DNA from: CAVZTX01 sp963778375
Lineage (GTDB): Bacteria > Chloroflexota > Ktedonobacteria > Ktedonobacterales > Ktedonobacteraceae
Assembly (NCBI GenBank): GCA_963778375.1
Contig: CAVZTX010000001.1
Span: forward strand, 297,150 to 361,149
Direction: 5' to 3'
Length of the DNA: 64,000 nucleotides
Position numbers and translations under genes: made by a program. The number at the start of each line of letters is the position of its first letter. Within the stretch, counting starts at the first letter, position 1. The notes under the pieces are model-generated. The model had not been told where the DNA came from, made no database searches, and was given only the letters and a program-made list of their open reading frames with translations. Positions 41,627 to 50,861 of this stretch are shown here, piece by piece.

Positions 41627-44461
41627 TCACGGTGTAGTCGGTGGGTTCGGACTAGTATTTCCACTTCCATTACTGATGCCAAGGCCGCTCTGCTGTGGGT
41701 CCTCTCCATCAAGCATCCAATCGTATATGCCACTGCCGGCAAGGCCAGTGGCTGACGAGACGCTTTGCTGATGCACGCCAGGCGGGGTAATAAACAGGCG
41801 ATCTGAGAAGGGCGAATGGTAATTACCGCAGGGAATCTGATCCGTATCGACGTTGCAGCGACCCATGGCGCGTTCAATCACACTGTGCCATATGGGAGCA
41901 GCCCCTGTGATACCTATAACATTGCCTTGAAATGGCGTATCGTCCGCATTTCCTGCCCAGACGCCGACCACCACATCGGGTGTATAGCCAATTGTCCAGT
42001 TATCCTTAAAGTTGTCGGTTGTGCCTGTTTTGGCTGCCACCTGGTGAGTTTGTCCATCAGCCTGCTGCCAATCATAAAACGAAAGTGTATGGATATTTCC
42101 GAACTCTGCGGCGCGTGCCGGTTCATCCGAGAGAATCGAGGTCATCAGGAATGCGATCTGTGGGCTGATCACTTGAATACCTTGAGGATGATTGGGATCA
42201 AAATGGTAGATGTGATGACCATAGTTATCCCATACATCCAGTATCCCTTGAGGAGGGATACGTGTGCCCTGATTAGCGAAAACCTGGTAGGCACCAACCA
42301 TCTGGAGCAGCGGTACTTCAATTGTTCCAAGGGCGAAGGACGGTCCAATGAGGTTCTTGTTAATGGATGTGATACCTAAGCGCTGCGCCATGTTATAGAC
42401 ATTATCCTCACCGGCGAATTCCAGAGTTTTGATAGCCGGGATGTTTAAAGAGTCTGCGATGGCCTGACGAATAGGTGCATTCCAGCCATGATAGCCACCA
42501 CCGTAATCAGTGGGATGGTAGTTTTTCGAGGCATCGGTGACCGGCTGACCTACTTCAGGAAAGAAGGTTTGTACATCTGGTAAGACGATGCCTGGATACC
42601 AGCCCTTCTCGAATGCAGCGGCGTAGACGATGGGTTTGAATGAGGAACCCGGCTGGCGAGGTGCTACAGCGGCGTTGAATTGCCCATTGATGGTAGGGTC
42701 TTTAGAGTTCCAGTCAGCGCTGCCATCCATCGCCAGGACCTCGCCGGTCTTCGCATCCATGACGACAACGGCTGCATCATTGACGTTGTTCACCGTGTTG
42801 AGCGGACCATCGCCGCCTGTGAAGAGTTGGTACTCTGGTTCATCGAGATGGCGATGCACTGCGTTTTCGACGTAGGTTTCCAGGTTGGCGTCGATGGTTG
42901 TGCGAATATTGAAGCCACCGGTCAGGAAGAGATGGACACCTTGTTGCTCGTCTCCATTTCCAAGGGCAATTTCCAACTGGCTAATGACCCAATAGACAAA
43001 ATGGGGAGCGGTGATATGGAATCTATATCCGGTGAATGTCATTTTTGCGGTCAATGCTTCTGCCTGGGTGACCATCTGCTGGGTGATTGGGGTTACGTTG
43101 TCTACATGGTCACCGAGCCCAAGATTGATCTGCATGCCCAGCCCCAGCATTTGCTGCAGTACATAATCCTGGCGCTGCAGGGCCATTTGTAAATTCGTCT
43201 TACCGAGTGTTGGATCATAACTGACGGGATTCTGCGGCAGACCTGCCAGGAGCGAAGCGCGAGCTAGAGCCAGGATGGGGTCTTGTTTGCCTGTTTTGGG
43301 ATTGAAGGCAAGGTTGGCCAGGCCGGGAATGCAGTTAAAATTCTTGTCGCATTTGGGCTGAAGGCCAAAATAATCTTCAACGGCTGCCTCTACACCAAGT
43401 TCCTGAGCACCAAAGGGGGAGACATTGAAGTACATCTCTAAGATTTTCCACTTGGGATATTGTTGTGTGAGGCCAATTGCCAGTGCTGCTTCAGGAATTT
43501 TACGGTTGAGGGAGACCTCTGTATTGCCTGTCAGGTTTTTTATTAACTGCTGCGTGATGGTACTTCCGCCGCTCTGGACCGAGTCGGTTTGTACATATTG
43601 GGTGGCGGCACGCAGTATGCCTTGCGGGTCTATGCCTGAATTATCCCAGAAGGTATGATCTTCTGCGGCGATCATGGCATCCTGCATAACCCCAGGAATG
43701 TTCTTGTAGGCAACTGGCGTACGTCTTCCTTCATTATTGTCATAAGCCTGAAACAGTAGTTGACCATTGCGGTCATAGATGCGCGAGGTTTGATCAATTT
43801 GATGATTTGCCAATCCTTGCAGTGCCGGCAACTGGCTTTCATAATAGGCATAAGCGGAGACAGTGCCTGCACAGATGATTAACACGAGCATAAGACAGAA
43901 GGCGATGGCTACTCTTGACCAGATCTTCGTAGCACTGGGACGACTGCGCTTCAAGCGTTCACGACGATGACGCATTTGCATCGAGATGCGCATAGCGCGT
44001 GATCGTTTCCAGCGTCGTGATTGCTGGGGCAACGGTGGCTTGCCCGGGTGATATAGAACTAACGGCTCCTGGCTCACTGGCTCTGGAACCACAGCTATCT
44101 TACCAGACCAGCGCCGTACCAACTGCATAGCGTTGCCAAAGAGCGAGGGTGAAGGCCAGCTTTGGGCAGATGGCCATTCCTGTCTTTGAGGAGCCTGGCC
44201 CTGTGGAACAGGTGAGTGCTCTAAATATCCAGAGTGTACCGGTGGCAGCGGCGAATATTGTGGCGGTTGTTGCGGTGGAGTTGAATAAGGAGGAGACTGC
44301 TCAAATGGCGGCCTTGGAGATTGATCAAACTGTGAACGTATGTGTTGCTGTTGATAGGAGTCTTGAACTAGATTACCTGTATAATTGGCGCCATTATTGT
44401 AAGGCTCCCATTGGTCGCTTCCACGTTGCCCATTTTGTTGATTCCAATAATTATTACTCAT
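41627..44461 (-). CDS. Class A penicillin-binding protein (transglycosylase/transpeptidase)
   Basis: 944 residues. A Gln/Pro-rich cytoplasmic region (about 1-165, e.g. QSPPYSTPPQQPPQYSPLPP) precedes one membrane helix (about 190-212). The GT51 domain (about 240-430) has AEDHTFWDNSGIDPQGI with the catalytic Glu and GGSTITQQLIKN. The transpeptidase domain has PGSSFKP (SxxK), ADSLN (SxN) and AKTGTTDNFKD (KTG). It polymerises and cross-links peptidoglycan. The extended Pro/Gln N-terminus may recruit division or elongation partners. A Gly/Ser/Asn/Pro-rich tail closes the protein. Confidence 0.95.
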   Translation of the reverse strand: MSNNYWNQQNGQRGSDQWEPYNNGANYTGNLVQDSYQQQHIRSQFDQSPRPPFEQSPPYSTPPQQPPQYSPLPPVHSGYLEHSPVPQGQAPQRQEWPSAQSWPSPSLFGNAMQLVRRWSGKIAVVPEPVSQEPLVLYHPGKPPLPQQSRRWKRSRAMRISMQMRHRRERLKRSRPSATKIWSRVAIAFCLMLVLIICAGTVSAYAYYESQLPALQGLANHQIDQTSRIYDRNGQLLFQAYDNNEGRRTPVAYKNIPGVMQDAMIAAEDHTFWDNSGIDPQGILRAATQYVQTDSVQSGGSTITQQLIKNLTGNTEVSLNRKIPEAALAIGLTQQYPKWKILEMYFNVSPFGAQELGVEAAVEDYFGLQPKCDKNFNCIPGLANLAFNPKTGKQDPILALARASLLAGLPQNPVSYDPTLGKTNLQMALQRQDYVLQQMLGLGMQINLGLGDHVDNVTPITQQMVTQAEALTAKMTFTGYRFHITAPHFVYWVISQLEIALGNGDEQQGVHLFLTGGFNIRTTIDANLETYVENAVHRHLDEPEYQLFTGGDGPLNTVNNVNDAAVVVMDAKTGEVLAMDGSADWNSKDPTINGQFNAAVAPRQPGSSFKPIVYAAAFEKGWYPGIVLPDVQTFFPEVGQPVTDASKNYHPTDYGGGYHGWNAPIRQAIADSLNIPAIKTLEFAGEDNVYNMAQRLGITSINKNLIGPSFALGTIEVPLLQMVGAYQVFANQGTRIPPQGILDVWDNYGHHIYHFDPNHPQGIQVISPQIAFLMTSILSDEPARAAEFGNIHTLSFYDWQQADGQTHQVAAKTGTTDNFKDNWTIGYTPDVVVGVWAGNADDTPFQGNVIGITGAAPIWHSVIERAMGRCNVDTDQIPCGNYHSPFSDRLFITPPGVHQQSVSSATGLAGSGIYDWMLDGEDPQQSGLGISNGSGNTSPNPPTTP

Positions 44462-44868
44462 GAGATATTAATATCCTCACAGCGGAGATAAGTGCGTTTT
44501 CAATAGCGAAGTAGATTGCTCCTCTTGTCTATTGCTTGCGCATAACTATTCTATATCTTTCCTTTAAAGAACGAGATGCGCAGACACTTTCTTGGCACCT
44601 ATCCATTGCCGCAACGAGGCACCGCCTCTACTGCTCCACAGTCAGCAGCAATGATAGGAGAAGGAGAATAGCGACCCGGCACCCAGAGGCGTGATAAATC
44701 GGCCTCCTACACTACCATCTTTTTAGCTTACCTATCTGAACGGACAAAACTTGATATATTAACACAACTACCTATTTGGGCCAGGAAGCTATATCGGGTA
44801 GGATGTTCACAGAATCTTGTCAATCGTGTACAATGAAGGCCTCTACTCTACAACGAGGTAAGAAAAAG
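44462..44868. other. Intergenic region between the PBP and dprA genes
   Basis: Divergent promoters for both genes should lie here, but no clear -35/-10 pair stands out. A palindromic element (GAGGCGTGATAAATCGGCCTCCTAC type) is at 44686-44710, a member of the GATAAATC family. Confidence 0.45.
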
Positions 44869-46011
44869 ATGGAAGTATTCGATTTACCTGCCAGTTACAG
44901 TCCGCTTAGCTCATTGCCGCCAGATAAGTTGGCATACTGGATCGCATTCAGTCGTGTTCTCGGCATTGGACCAACTCGCTTCAAATTACTGCTGGACTTC
45001 TTTAAGGAAGATGTCGTAGCGGCATGGCAGGCTAGCAGCAAAGAGCTTGCACAGGCGGGCATTGACTCGAAGACCATTGACAGCTTTCTCAAACAACGCG
45101 CTTCCATTACACCACAGCAGGAACTTGAGCGATTAGAACACGCTCACATTTCAGCAATTACGTGGAACGATAAAGTCTATCCTCCACTTTTGAAAGAAAT
45201 CGATTACGCGCCTGCTATACTCTACGTTCGCGGGACGCTGACCGAAGCCGATCAATTTGCCCTGGCGGTGGTCGGCACTCGCAATTTGAGCACATACGGT
45301 CAACAGGTGACAGAACGCATAGTCACCGAGCTGGCCAAAGGGCAGGTAACGGTCGTAAGTGGATTAGCGCATGGTATCGATACCACAGCGCATAAAGCTG
45401 CGTTAGATGCGGGTGGACGCACCCTCGCAGTGCTGGCAAGTGGACTGGATATCATTTATCCTGCTGAGAATCTTGGCCTTGCACGCCGTATCGTCGAGTC
45501 TGGTCAGGGAGCGCTCCTCAGTGAATTTCCCCTCGGCGTTCGACCTGAAAGCGGCAACTTCCCTGCTCGCAACCGCATCATTTCCGGCCTTTCACTTGGC
45601 GTGCTGGTGGTAGAAGCACCAGAAAAAAGCGGTGCTCTCATAACAGCCAGGCGCGCGCTGGAGCAGGGACGCGATGTCTTTGCCGTGCCTGGCAGCATTC
45701 TTTCCAGCCGCAGTGCAGGGGTCAACAAGCTCATTCAGGATGGGGCGCGGCCGGTGATGGATGTCAAGGATATCCTTGATGCCCTTAATCTTTTCATGAT
45801 TCCGCAACAAGTGGAGATGCAAGCGGCTTTACCCGACAACGCTGAAGAGCGTACGCTGCTCGCACTGCTCAGTCACGATCCTCGCCACGTCGATGAACTG
45901 ATTCGCGAGTCGGGGTTGGCGACGATGACAGTGACATCTACATTGATGATGATGGAACTAAAAGGGATGATTCGGCAGATGGGGAGTATGCAGTTTGTGC
46001 TGGCGAGGTAA
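44869..46011 (+). CDS. dprA: DNA-processing protein DprA (Smf)
   Basis: 380 residues from the ATG at 44869; upstream in-frame ATGs at 44776 and 44833 are less likely because homology starts at LAYWIAFSRVLGIGP. An N-terminal SAM/HhH-like part is followed by the Rossmann-like core: AVVGTRNLSTYG, VSGLAHGIDTTAHKAAL, ASGLDIIYPAEN, SEFPLGVRPESGNFPARNRI and VVEAPEKSGALITARRALEQ. A C-terminal winged helix closes it. DprA loads RecA on incoming single-stranded DNA during transformation. Its stop is about 150 bp before the next gene. Confidence 0.95.
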   Translation: MEVFDLPASYSPLSSLPPDKLAYWIAFSRVLGIGPTRFKLLLDFFKEDVVAAWQASSKELAQAGIDSKTIDSFLKQRASITPQQELERLEHAHISAITWNDKVYPPLLKEIDYAPAILYVRGTLTEADQFALAVVGTRNLSTYGQQVTERIVTELAKGQVTVVSGLAHGIDTTAHKAALDAGGRTLAVLASGLDIIYPAENLGLARRIVESGQGALLSEFPLGVRPESGNFPARNRIISGLSLGVLVVEAPEKSGALITARRALEQGRDVFAVPGSILSSRSAGVNKLIQDGARPVMDVKDILDALNLFMIPQQVEMQAALPDNAEERTLLALLSHDPRHVDELIRESGLATMTVTSTLMMMELKGMIRQMGSMQFVLAR

Positions 46012-46078
46012 ATAATTTCTACCCCTAAATTGGCCCCTACATGGACGTTCTTATCATTAATAGCAGAGATACGTGCTA

Positions 46079-46087
46079 TGTTATAAT
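46079..46087 (+). promoter_or_regulatory. Extended -10 promoter for murF-alr
   Basis: TGTTATAAT: TGn followed by a perfect TATAAT, with no good -35. Its position about 75 nt before the ATG at 46161 argues against the earlier in-frame ATG at 46041. Confidence 0.4.
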
Positions 46088-46160
46088 GCCATTGCTAAGC
46101 TGCATCCGATATAGTACAAAGGATTGCTACTTAGTAGGTAGGAGTACAACCAACTTACAG

Positions 46161-48182
46161 ATGATTTATCTTGACCACTTGCTCAGTGCAACCAACGGAA
46201 TTCTCCACTTTCCTGGAAAGCAACAGCATTTTGACGCCTTCAGCCATGATACCCGGCAGTTGATTCCTGGCGAGATGTTTGTTGCCGTGCGAGGAGAACA
46301 TGGCGATGGACACGATTACCTCCTCGATGCGGCGCAGCGCGGTGCAGCAGGTTTGCTGGTGGAGGCGCGCTATCTTCCCTCCCTTGCACAAGAAGTCCAA
46401 ACCTCACTTGAGCAGGCAGGTGTAGCGACAATCGTTGTGGAGGATACACGCGTTGCTTTGCAGCAGTACGCTCGCGCTATCTTGCAAAAGTGGCATCCAA
46501 CGGTAATTGCCGTAACAGGCAGCGTAGGTAAGACCAGTACCAAGGAGGCTATCGCGGCTGTACTGGCCAGCAACTTTGCGACCTTTAAAAGCTGGCAGAA
46601 CTACAATGACCTGCTCGGTTTACCACTTTCGCTTGGTCGCCTGGAAGAACGCCATGAATATGCGGTACTGGAGATGAGCTGTGACCATCCAGGTGAAATT
46701 GCTGAACTCTGTCGTATTGCATATCCAAGGATTGGTGTGCTCACTAATATCAGCCCTGTACAACTCTCGTATTTCGGTAGTGTGGAACGGCTGGCACAGG
46801 AATTGGAGACGCTGCTGACCTCCCTTCCAGAAGATGGGGCTGCTATTTTGAATGATGATGATGCGCTGGTACGGGATGCAGCATCACGATGTATTGCACC
46901 AATTTTTCCATTCGCGGCATCGATGGTACGGGATGTGCAGGTGACGTGGGACGGAGTGAGATATTTGGCGATGGTGGAAGATGACGAAGCTCCGCTAAAG
47001 CCCCTTCAGTTAGCATCTCATCTCTTGGGAGCGCATCATGTTTCGACGATGCTTGCGGCTTCTCGTGTTGGGAGAATATGTGGGGTAAGTCTGCGAGATG
47101 TGCAGAATGCGCTGGCGAAACTGAATCCTTTGCCAGGGAGGTTGAATCCACTGCCGGGGATTTATGGATCAATGCTGCTGGATGATACACATAATGCCAC
47201 CCCAATTTCGGCGAGTGCGGGCCTTGCCACGCTGCGCACGCTTCCGGCCGGGCGGCGTATCGCAGTGCTTGGCGATATGCTACGGCTCGGTGATTTTGAG
47301 GAGGAGGCGCATCGCACGGTAGGGCGAGAATCGGCCGCTTGTGTGGATTATTTGATTACGCGTGGAGAACGCGCTGCTATTATAGCCGAGGCCGCGCGAC
47401 AAGCTGGCCTGCCCTCGGCGCGAATTATTGTAACGTCGACCCACGAGGATGCAGCGCGAGCAGCACGCAATTTGATTGAGAATATGAGTGACAGAGCGAA
47501 CGGGAATGAATTGGAAGGACGAGAGATCAGTACATCAGTGCCAAGCACAATCAATAGGCCCCCACAGAGGGCCTATGTGTCGCCAGGGGCGGTTGTTCTC
47601 ATTAAGGGATCTGAAGAGGCCCGGATGGAGTGGGTAACGGAGCGTTTAATGGCTCAGCCCGAGGAGGCACGGGAGCAATTGGTGAGGCAGACGCCCGGAT
47701 GGAAGCAGATCGTCGTTATGCGTCCTGACCGCCCGACATGGGTTGAGGTCGATCTGAGTGCGATTGGCAACAATACACGCCAGATTGCCACGATAGTTGG
47801 GTCACGAGTACGCGTACTTGCCAGCCTGAAAGCCGATGCCTACGGTCATGGCGCATTGAAGGTGGCGCGGACGGTGCTGCATAATGGGGCGAGTATGCTG
47901 GGTGTAGCGACAGTGAGCGAGGCAGCTCCACTGCGCGAGGCAGGCATTGCCGCACCGATCCTGGTTTTTGGCTATGTGCCTCTGTGGCAGATGCGAGAAG
48001 CCGTACGCCTTGGCCTCACACTTACGCTGTATTCCCTGGAGACTGCTCAGGCGCTTTCACGTACAGCTTTGGCTTTGAAACAGAGAGTGAAGGTGCACGT
48101 GAAAGTGGATAGTGGTATGGCGCGGCTAGGGATAAGAGCTGAAGCAGTTGATGTAGTGCTAGCGCTTGTGCGAGAGATTTGA
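46161..48182 (+). CDS. murF: MurF ligase fused to the N-terminal half of alanine racemase, ended by in-frame UGA
   Basis: 673 residues from the ATG at 46161. The MurF part (about 1-490) has FDAFSHDTRQLIPGEMFVA, P-loop VTGSVGKTSTKEA, NYNDLLGLPLSL, EMSCDHPGEI, TNISPVQL and LDDTHNATPIS. It adds D-Ala-D-Ala to UDP-MurNAc-tripeptide. After a linker that contains a palindromic repeat (47554-47576), an alanine racemase barrel begins: PTWVEVDLSAIGNNTRQI, ASLKADAYGHGA with the PLP Lys, and VKVHVKVDSGMARLGI. A TGA at 48180-48182 stops the frame in the middle of that domain; homology continues in the same frame at 48186. MurF-Alr fusions are known in Bacteroidota. A CGA to TGA change would explain the stop. 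Confidence 0.88.
   Translation: MIYLDHLLSATNGILHFPGKQQHFDAFSHDTRQLIPGEMFVAVRGEHGDGHDYLLDAAQRGAAGLLVEARYLPSLAQEVQTSLEQAGVATIVVEDTRVALQQYARAILQKWHPTVIAVTGSVGKTSTKEAIAAVLASNFATFKSWQNYNDLLGLPLSLGRLEERHEYAVLEMSCDHPGEIAELCRIAYPRIGVLTNISPVQLSYFGSVERLAQELETLLTSLPEDGAAILNDDDALVRDAASRCIAPIFPFAASMVRDVQVTWDGVRYLAMVEDDEAPLKPLQLASHLLGAHHVSTMLAASRVGRICGVSLRDVQNALAKLNPLPGRLNPLPGIYGSMLLDDTHNATPISASAGLATLRTLPAGRRIAVLGDMLRLGDFEEEAHRTVGRESAACVDYLITRGERAAIIAEAARQAGLPSARIIVTSTHEDAARAARNLIENMSDRANGNELEGREISTSVPSTINRPPQRAYVSPGAVVLIKGSEEARMEWVTERLMAQPEEAREQLVRQTPGWKQIVVMRPDRPTWVEVDLSAIGNNTRQIATIVGSRVRVLASLKADAYGHGALKVARTVLHNGASMLGVATVSEAAPLREAGIAAPILVFGYVPLWQMREAVRLGLTLTLYSLETAQALSRTALALKQRVKVHVKVDSGMARLGIRAEAVDVVLALVREI
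47554..47576. repeat. Palindromic element inside murF-alr
   Basis: ATAGGCCC (47554-47561) and GGGCCTAT (47569-47576) flank CCACAGA. It is read in frame in the linker between the ligase and racemase domains. Confidence 0.55.
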
Positions 48183-48185
48183 GGG

Positions 48186-48842
48186 TTGCCAGGTCTCGAA
48201 CTGGAAGGTATCTTCACACATTTTGCGATGGCGGATGCAGAGGATAGGACACATACGCAGATGCAACTTGCTCGCTTCCAGCGGGTATTGCGTGCGTTGG
48301 ATGAGCGGGGACTTCGTCCCCAATTGGTGCATGCTGCTAATAGTGCGGCAACACTTCGCTTTCCAGAGGCACATTTCGATATGGTACGACCAGGGATCGC
48401 ACTGTATGGGCTGGACCCCTCGCCAGAGGTGCGCCTGCCCCTTGGATTTCGCCCGGCCCTCTCGTTCAAGACGCAGGTAGCGCAGGTCAAAGATATTCCG
48501 GTGGGTGAGTGCATTAGCTATGGCTGCACCTTTGTGACGGAGCGACCTACACGTGTGGCGGTGCTGCCGGTCGGTTATGCTGATGGCTTCCGCAGAGGAC
48601 CCACCAATTGGGGTTCAGTACTCATTCATGGGCAGGAGGCGCGACTACTCGGACGAGTATGTATGGACCAATGTATGGTGGATGTTTCGGACATTCCGCA
48701 GGCACGTGTAGGCGACGAGGTGGTGCTGATTGGGCGACAGGGTATAGCTACACTTACAGCAGAGCAGGTGGCACAGCGCCTCGGTACTATTGCCTATGAA
48801 GTTGTCTCGGAAATTCTTGCGCGTGTGCCACGAGTTGATTGA
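48186..48842 (+). pseudogene. alr: C-terminal half of alanine racemase, downstream of the UGA
   Basis: 218 residues in the same frame as the MurF-Alr protein, separated from it by one TGA. It carries LPGLELEGIFTHFAMADAED, HAANSAATLRFPE, the catalytic-Tyr region ECISYGCTFVTERPTRVAVL with PVGYADGFRR, and GRVCMDQCMVDVSD. It lacks the PLP lysine, so it cannot act alone. A TTG at 48186 could be a re-start, 3 bp after the stop, but no ribosome-binding site precedes it. Options are a nonsense mutation, a read error, UGA read-through, or two chains assembling into one barrel. Confidence 0.8.
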
Positions 48843-48859
48843 TTGCAGAGAGAGCGAAG

Positions 48860-49816
48860 ATGCTACAAGATAGTGTGCAACAACATAGTTCAATTTTTCC
48901 ACATTCCCAGTTCTTCACGGTAATTATTGCCAACCCAACGTCAGGAAGCTTTCCCCGCTATGCACATCGTTTAAACGAGACGCTGACGTTTTTGCGCGGC
49001 AAGGGGTGGAACGCTGAACTCTGGCTCACGAAGGCTCCTGGTCATGCAAGACAACTGGCATCCGAAGCAGTACAACAGCAAGCCGACCTGGTGATTGCAG
49101 CAGGTGGGGATGGCACGATCAATGAGATTATCCAGGAACTGGCGGGAAGTGAGACAGCTCTTGGAGTATTCCCTACCGGTACCGTGAATGTCTGGGCGCG
49201 AGAAATGGGTATCCCACTCGACATTGATGGTGCGCGTGATGTGCTGGTGAATGGTCAGACTCGCTCTGTTGATTTAGGCCGCGCTAAAGATCGTTATTTT
49301 CTGCTCATGGCAGGGGTTGGCCTTGATGGAGAGGTGACACGCGCGGTCGAAAGAAAGCCTCTCAAACGCTGGGGGGTTCTAGGCTATGCTCTCGCGGGCT
49401 TATGGCTTGGTCCAGGATATCGTGGCTTTCGTGTGCATTTGTATCTGAACAGGCGTAGAATACGAGCAAATGCGCTAGAGATTATCATTGGCAATACACA
49501 GATGCTCGGAGGCATTTTCAAATCGACGCCGCAGGCGAAGTGTGATGATGGACTGCTCGATGTGTGTCTGGTATATAAACGTGGCCGACTCGGACGCTTT
49601 GCAGTGTTATGGGATTTTTTCCGCCATCGAGAGCCATCTCGTCTGCAAGTACGTTACATTACTTGTACTGCTGTTAGAATACACACATTCCAGCCAATTG
49701 CGGTTCAACTTGATGGTGACCCGGCAGGTGATACACCCGTTATCTTTACTGTAGCACCCGGTGCGCTTAAGGTGGTCGTTCCACAGAAGATGCCGGAAGG
49801 AATATTTAAGAATTAG
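48860..49816 (+). CDS. Diacylglycerol/sphingosine kinase-like lipid kinase (YegS/BmrU type)
   Basis: 318 residues from the ATG at 48860. The DAGK catalytic domain has IIANPTSGSF, VIAAGGDGTINEIIQEL (the GGDGT nucleotide motif), GVFPTGTVNVWARE and LMAGVGLDGEV. The C-terminal beta-sandwich ends PIAVQLDGDPAGDTPV, where QLDGD is the usual family end motif. It phosphorylates a lipid such as diacylglycerol at the inner membrane face. It starts 17 bp after the alr stop codon, so it is probably the last gene of the murF-alr transcript. Confidence 0.9.
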   Translation: MLQDSVQQHSSIFPHSQFFTVIIANPTSGSFPRYAHRLNETLTFLRGKGWNAELWLTKAPGHARQLASEAVQQQADLVIAAGGDGTINEIIQELAGSETALGVFPTGTVNVWAREMGIPLDIDGARDVLVNGQTRSVDLGRAKDRYFLLMAGVGLDGEVTRAVERKPLKRWGVLGYALAGLWLGPGYRGFRVHLYLNRRRIRANALEIIIGNTQMLGGIFKSTPQAKCDDGLLDVCLVYKRGRLGRFAVLWDFFRHREPSRLQVRYITCTAVRIHTFQPIAVQLDGDPAGDTPVIFTVAPGALKVVVPQKMPEGIFKN

Positions 49817-49860
49817 GGATTGATCAACAGCATGGCTGAAATGATGGAGAGCCAGGAAAA

Positions 49861-49897
49861 ATGGTGGCTTGTCACCATGTCATAAATAATATATACT
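49861..49897 (+). promoter_or_regulatory. vapBC promoter with overlapping palindrome
   Basis: TTGTCA (49869-49874), a 17-bp spacer and TATACT (49892-49897). The palindrome ATGGTG-GCTTGT-CACCAT (49861-49878) covers the -35 element, as expected for a site bound by the antitoxin or toxin-antitoxin complex to repress its own promoter. Confidence 0.6.
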
Positions 49898-49951
49898 TGG
49901 TTTAGTAGCTCCATAGGAGTAAAGAGCAAATTAACATCAGGAGGTGAAGCT

Positions 49952-50275
49952 ATGATTACACAGAACCAACCCTCTCGTCCTAGACTCATCATTGATATTA
50001 GTCCTGAATTGCGTCGCCGTATTAAGATTGCGGCAGCCCAAAAAGACCTTTCTATTCGCGAATACGTTGAACAAATTCTTGACCAAGCTGTCCCTTCCGA
50101 AGGAGAAGGGGATTCTGAACAGGAATCGCGTCCTATGAGTCAGGAGTCATTGGAACGCTTCCTGCGAACTCGGGAACAGATCATGCAAGAGCGTCAGGGC
50201 CGTCCTTTTACCGATTTTACTGAGCTTATTCGGCAGATGCGTGAAGAGCGCACGCAGTATCTAGGAGAGTTATGA
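49952..50275 (+). CDS. Ribbon-helix-helix type antitoxin (VapB-like)
   Basis: 107 residues, with AGGAGGTG ideally placed upstream. The N-terminal part reads RLIIDISPELRRRIKIAAAQ and DLSIREYVEQIL, a ribbon-helix-helix of the Arc/MetJ type. The acidic middle (SEGEGDSEQESRPMSQES) and the C-terminal helices would wrap the toxin. Its stop overlaps the toxin start (ATGA), a typical antitoxin-toxin arrangement. Confidence 0.85.
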   Translation: MITQNQPSRPRLIIDISPELRRRIKIAAAQKDLSIREYVEQILDQAVPSEGEGDSEQESRPMSQESLERFLRTREQIMQERQGRPFTDFTELIRQMREERTQYLGEL

Positions 50276-50724
50276 ATAGTAGAGTTGTTATTGTTGATAC
50301 GAGTATTGTCGTCAAATGGGTACTCGATGAGCCGGACTCAGCTATAGCAATTGCTCTACTACGTAAGTGGATTAGCGAGGCGACAGCAATACGTGCGCCA
50401 GCTTTACTCGCATATGAAGTCACGAACGTCCTTTACCAACGGGTCCGTAAAGGTGAACTTTCCTTCGATAAGGCTAAGCAAGCGTTAACAGATGTTTTTA
50501 CTTCGGAACTAAAACTCAAGTTTTCAGATCAGGCTAGTTTAAGTATGAAGGCAATAGAATTGGCCCATCAACATGCTCTGTCAGCAGCGTACGATCCGCA
50601 TTATCTGGCACTGGCGGAACGAGAGAATTGTGAGTACTGGACTGCTGATAAACGGTTATGGAATGCGGTTAAAGACAAACTTAGTTGGGTACGATGGTTC
50701 GGCGATTATCAGTCTGTCAGGTAA
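50272..50724 (+). CDS. PIN-domain ribonuclease toxin (VapC-like)
   Basis: 150 residues. The acidic residues of PIN nucleases are present: VIVDTSIVVKWVLDEPDS (first Asp), APALLAYEVTNVLYQ (Glu), HALSAAYDPHYLALAE (Asp) and CEYWTADKRLWNAV (Asp). VapC toxins cut tRNA or rRNA; the target is unknown. The start codon overlaps the stop codon of the antitoxin by 4 bp, and a strong terminator follows. Confidence 0.92.
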   Translation: MNSRVVIVDTSIVVKWVLDEPDSAIAIALLRKWISEATAIRAPALLAYEVTNVLYQRVRKGELSFDKAKQALTDVFTSELKLKFSDQASLSMKAIELAHQHALSAAYDPHYLALAERENCEYWTADKRLWNAVKDKLSWVRWFGDYQSVR

Positions 50725-50753
50725 CATAGCCATAGCAAGCTCTCATAGACAAA

Positions 50754-50813
50754 AGACCTGGGAAGGTACTGAGTTTGAGGAACAATCAGGTACTTCTCCC
50801 GGGTCTCTTTTTT
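50754..50813 (+). terminator. Rho-independent terminator of vapBC
   Basis: AGACCTGGGAAGGTAC pairs with GTACTTCTCCCGGGTCT around a 22-nt loop, followed by CTTTTTT. It lies 30 bp after the toxin stop codon. Confidence 0.85.
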
Positions 50814-50861
50814 AGCTCATCCTTAAGATTCGTTAGCAGCCTTGTGACAGATTACAAAATC

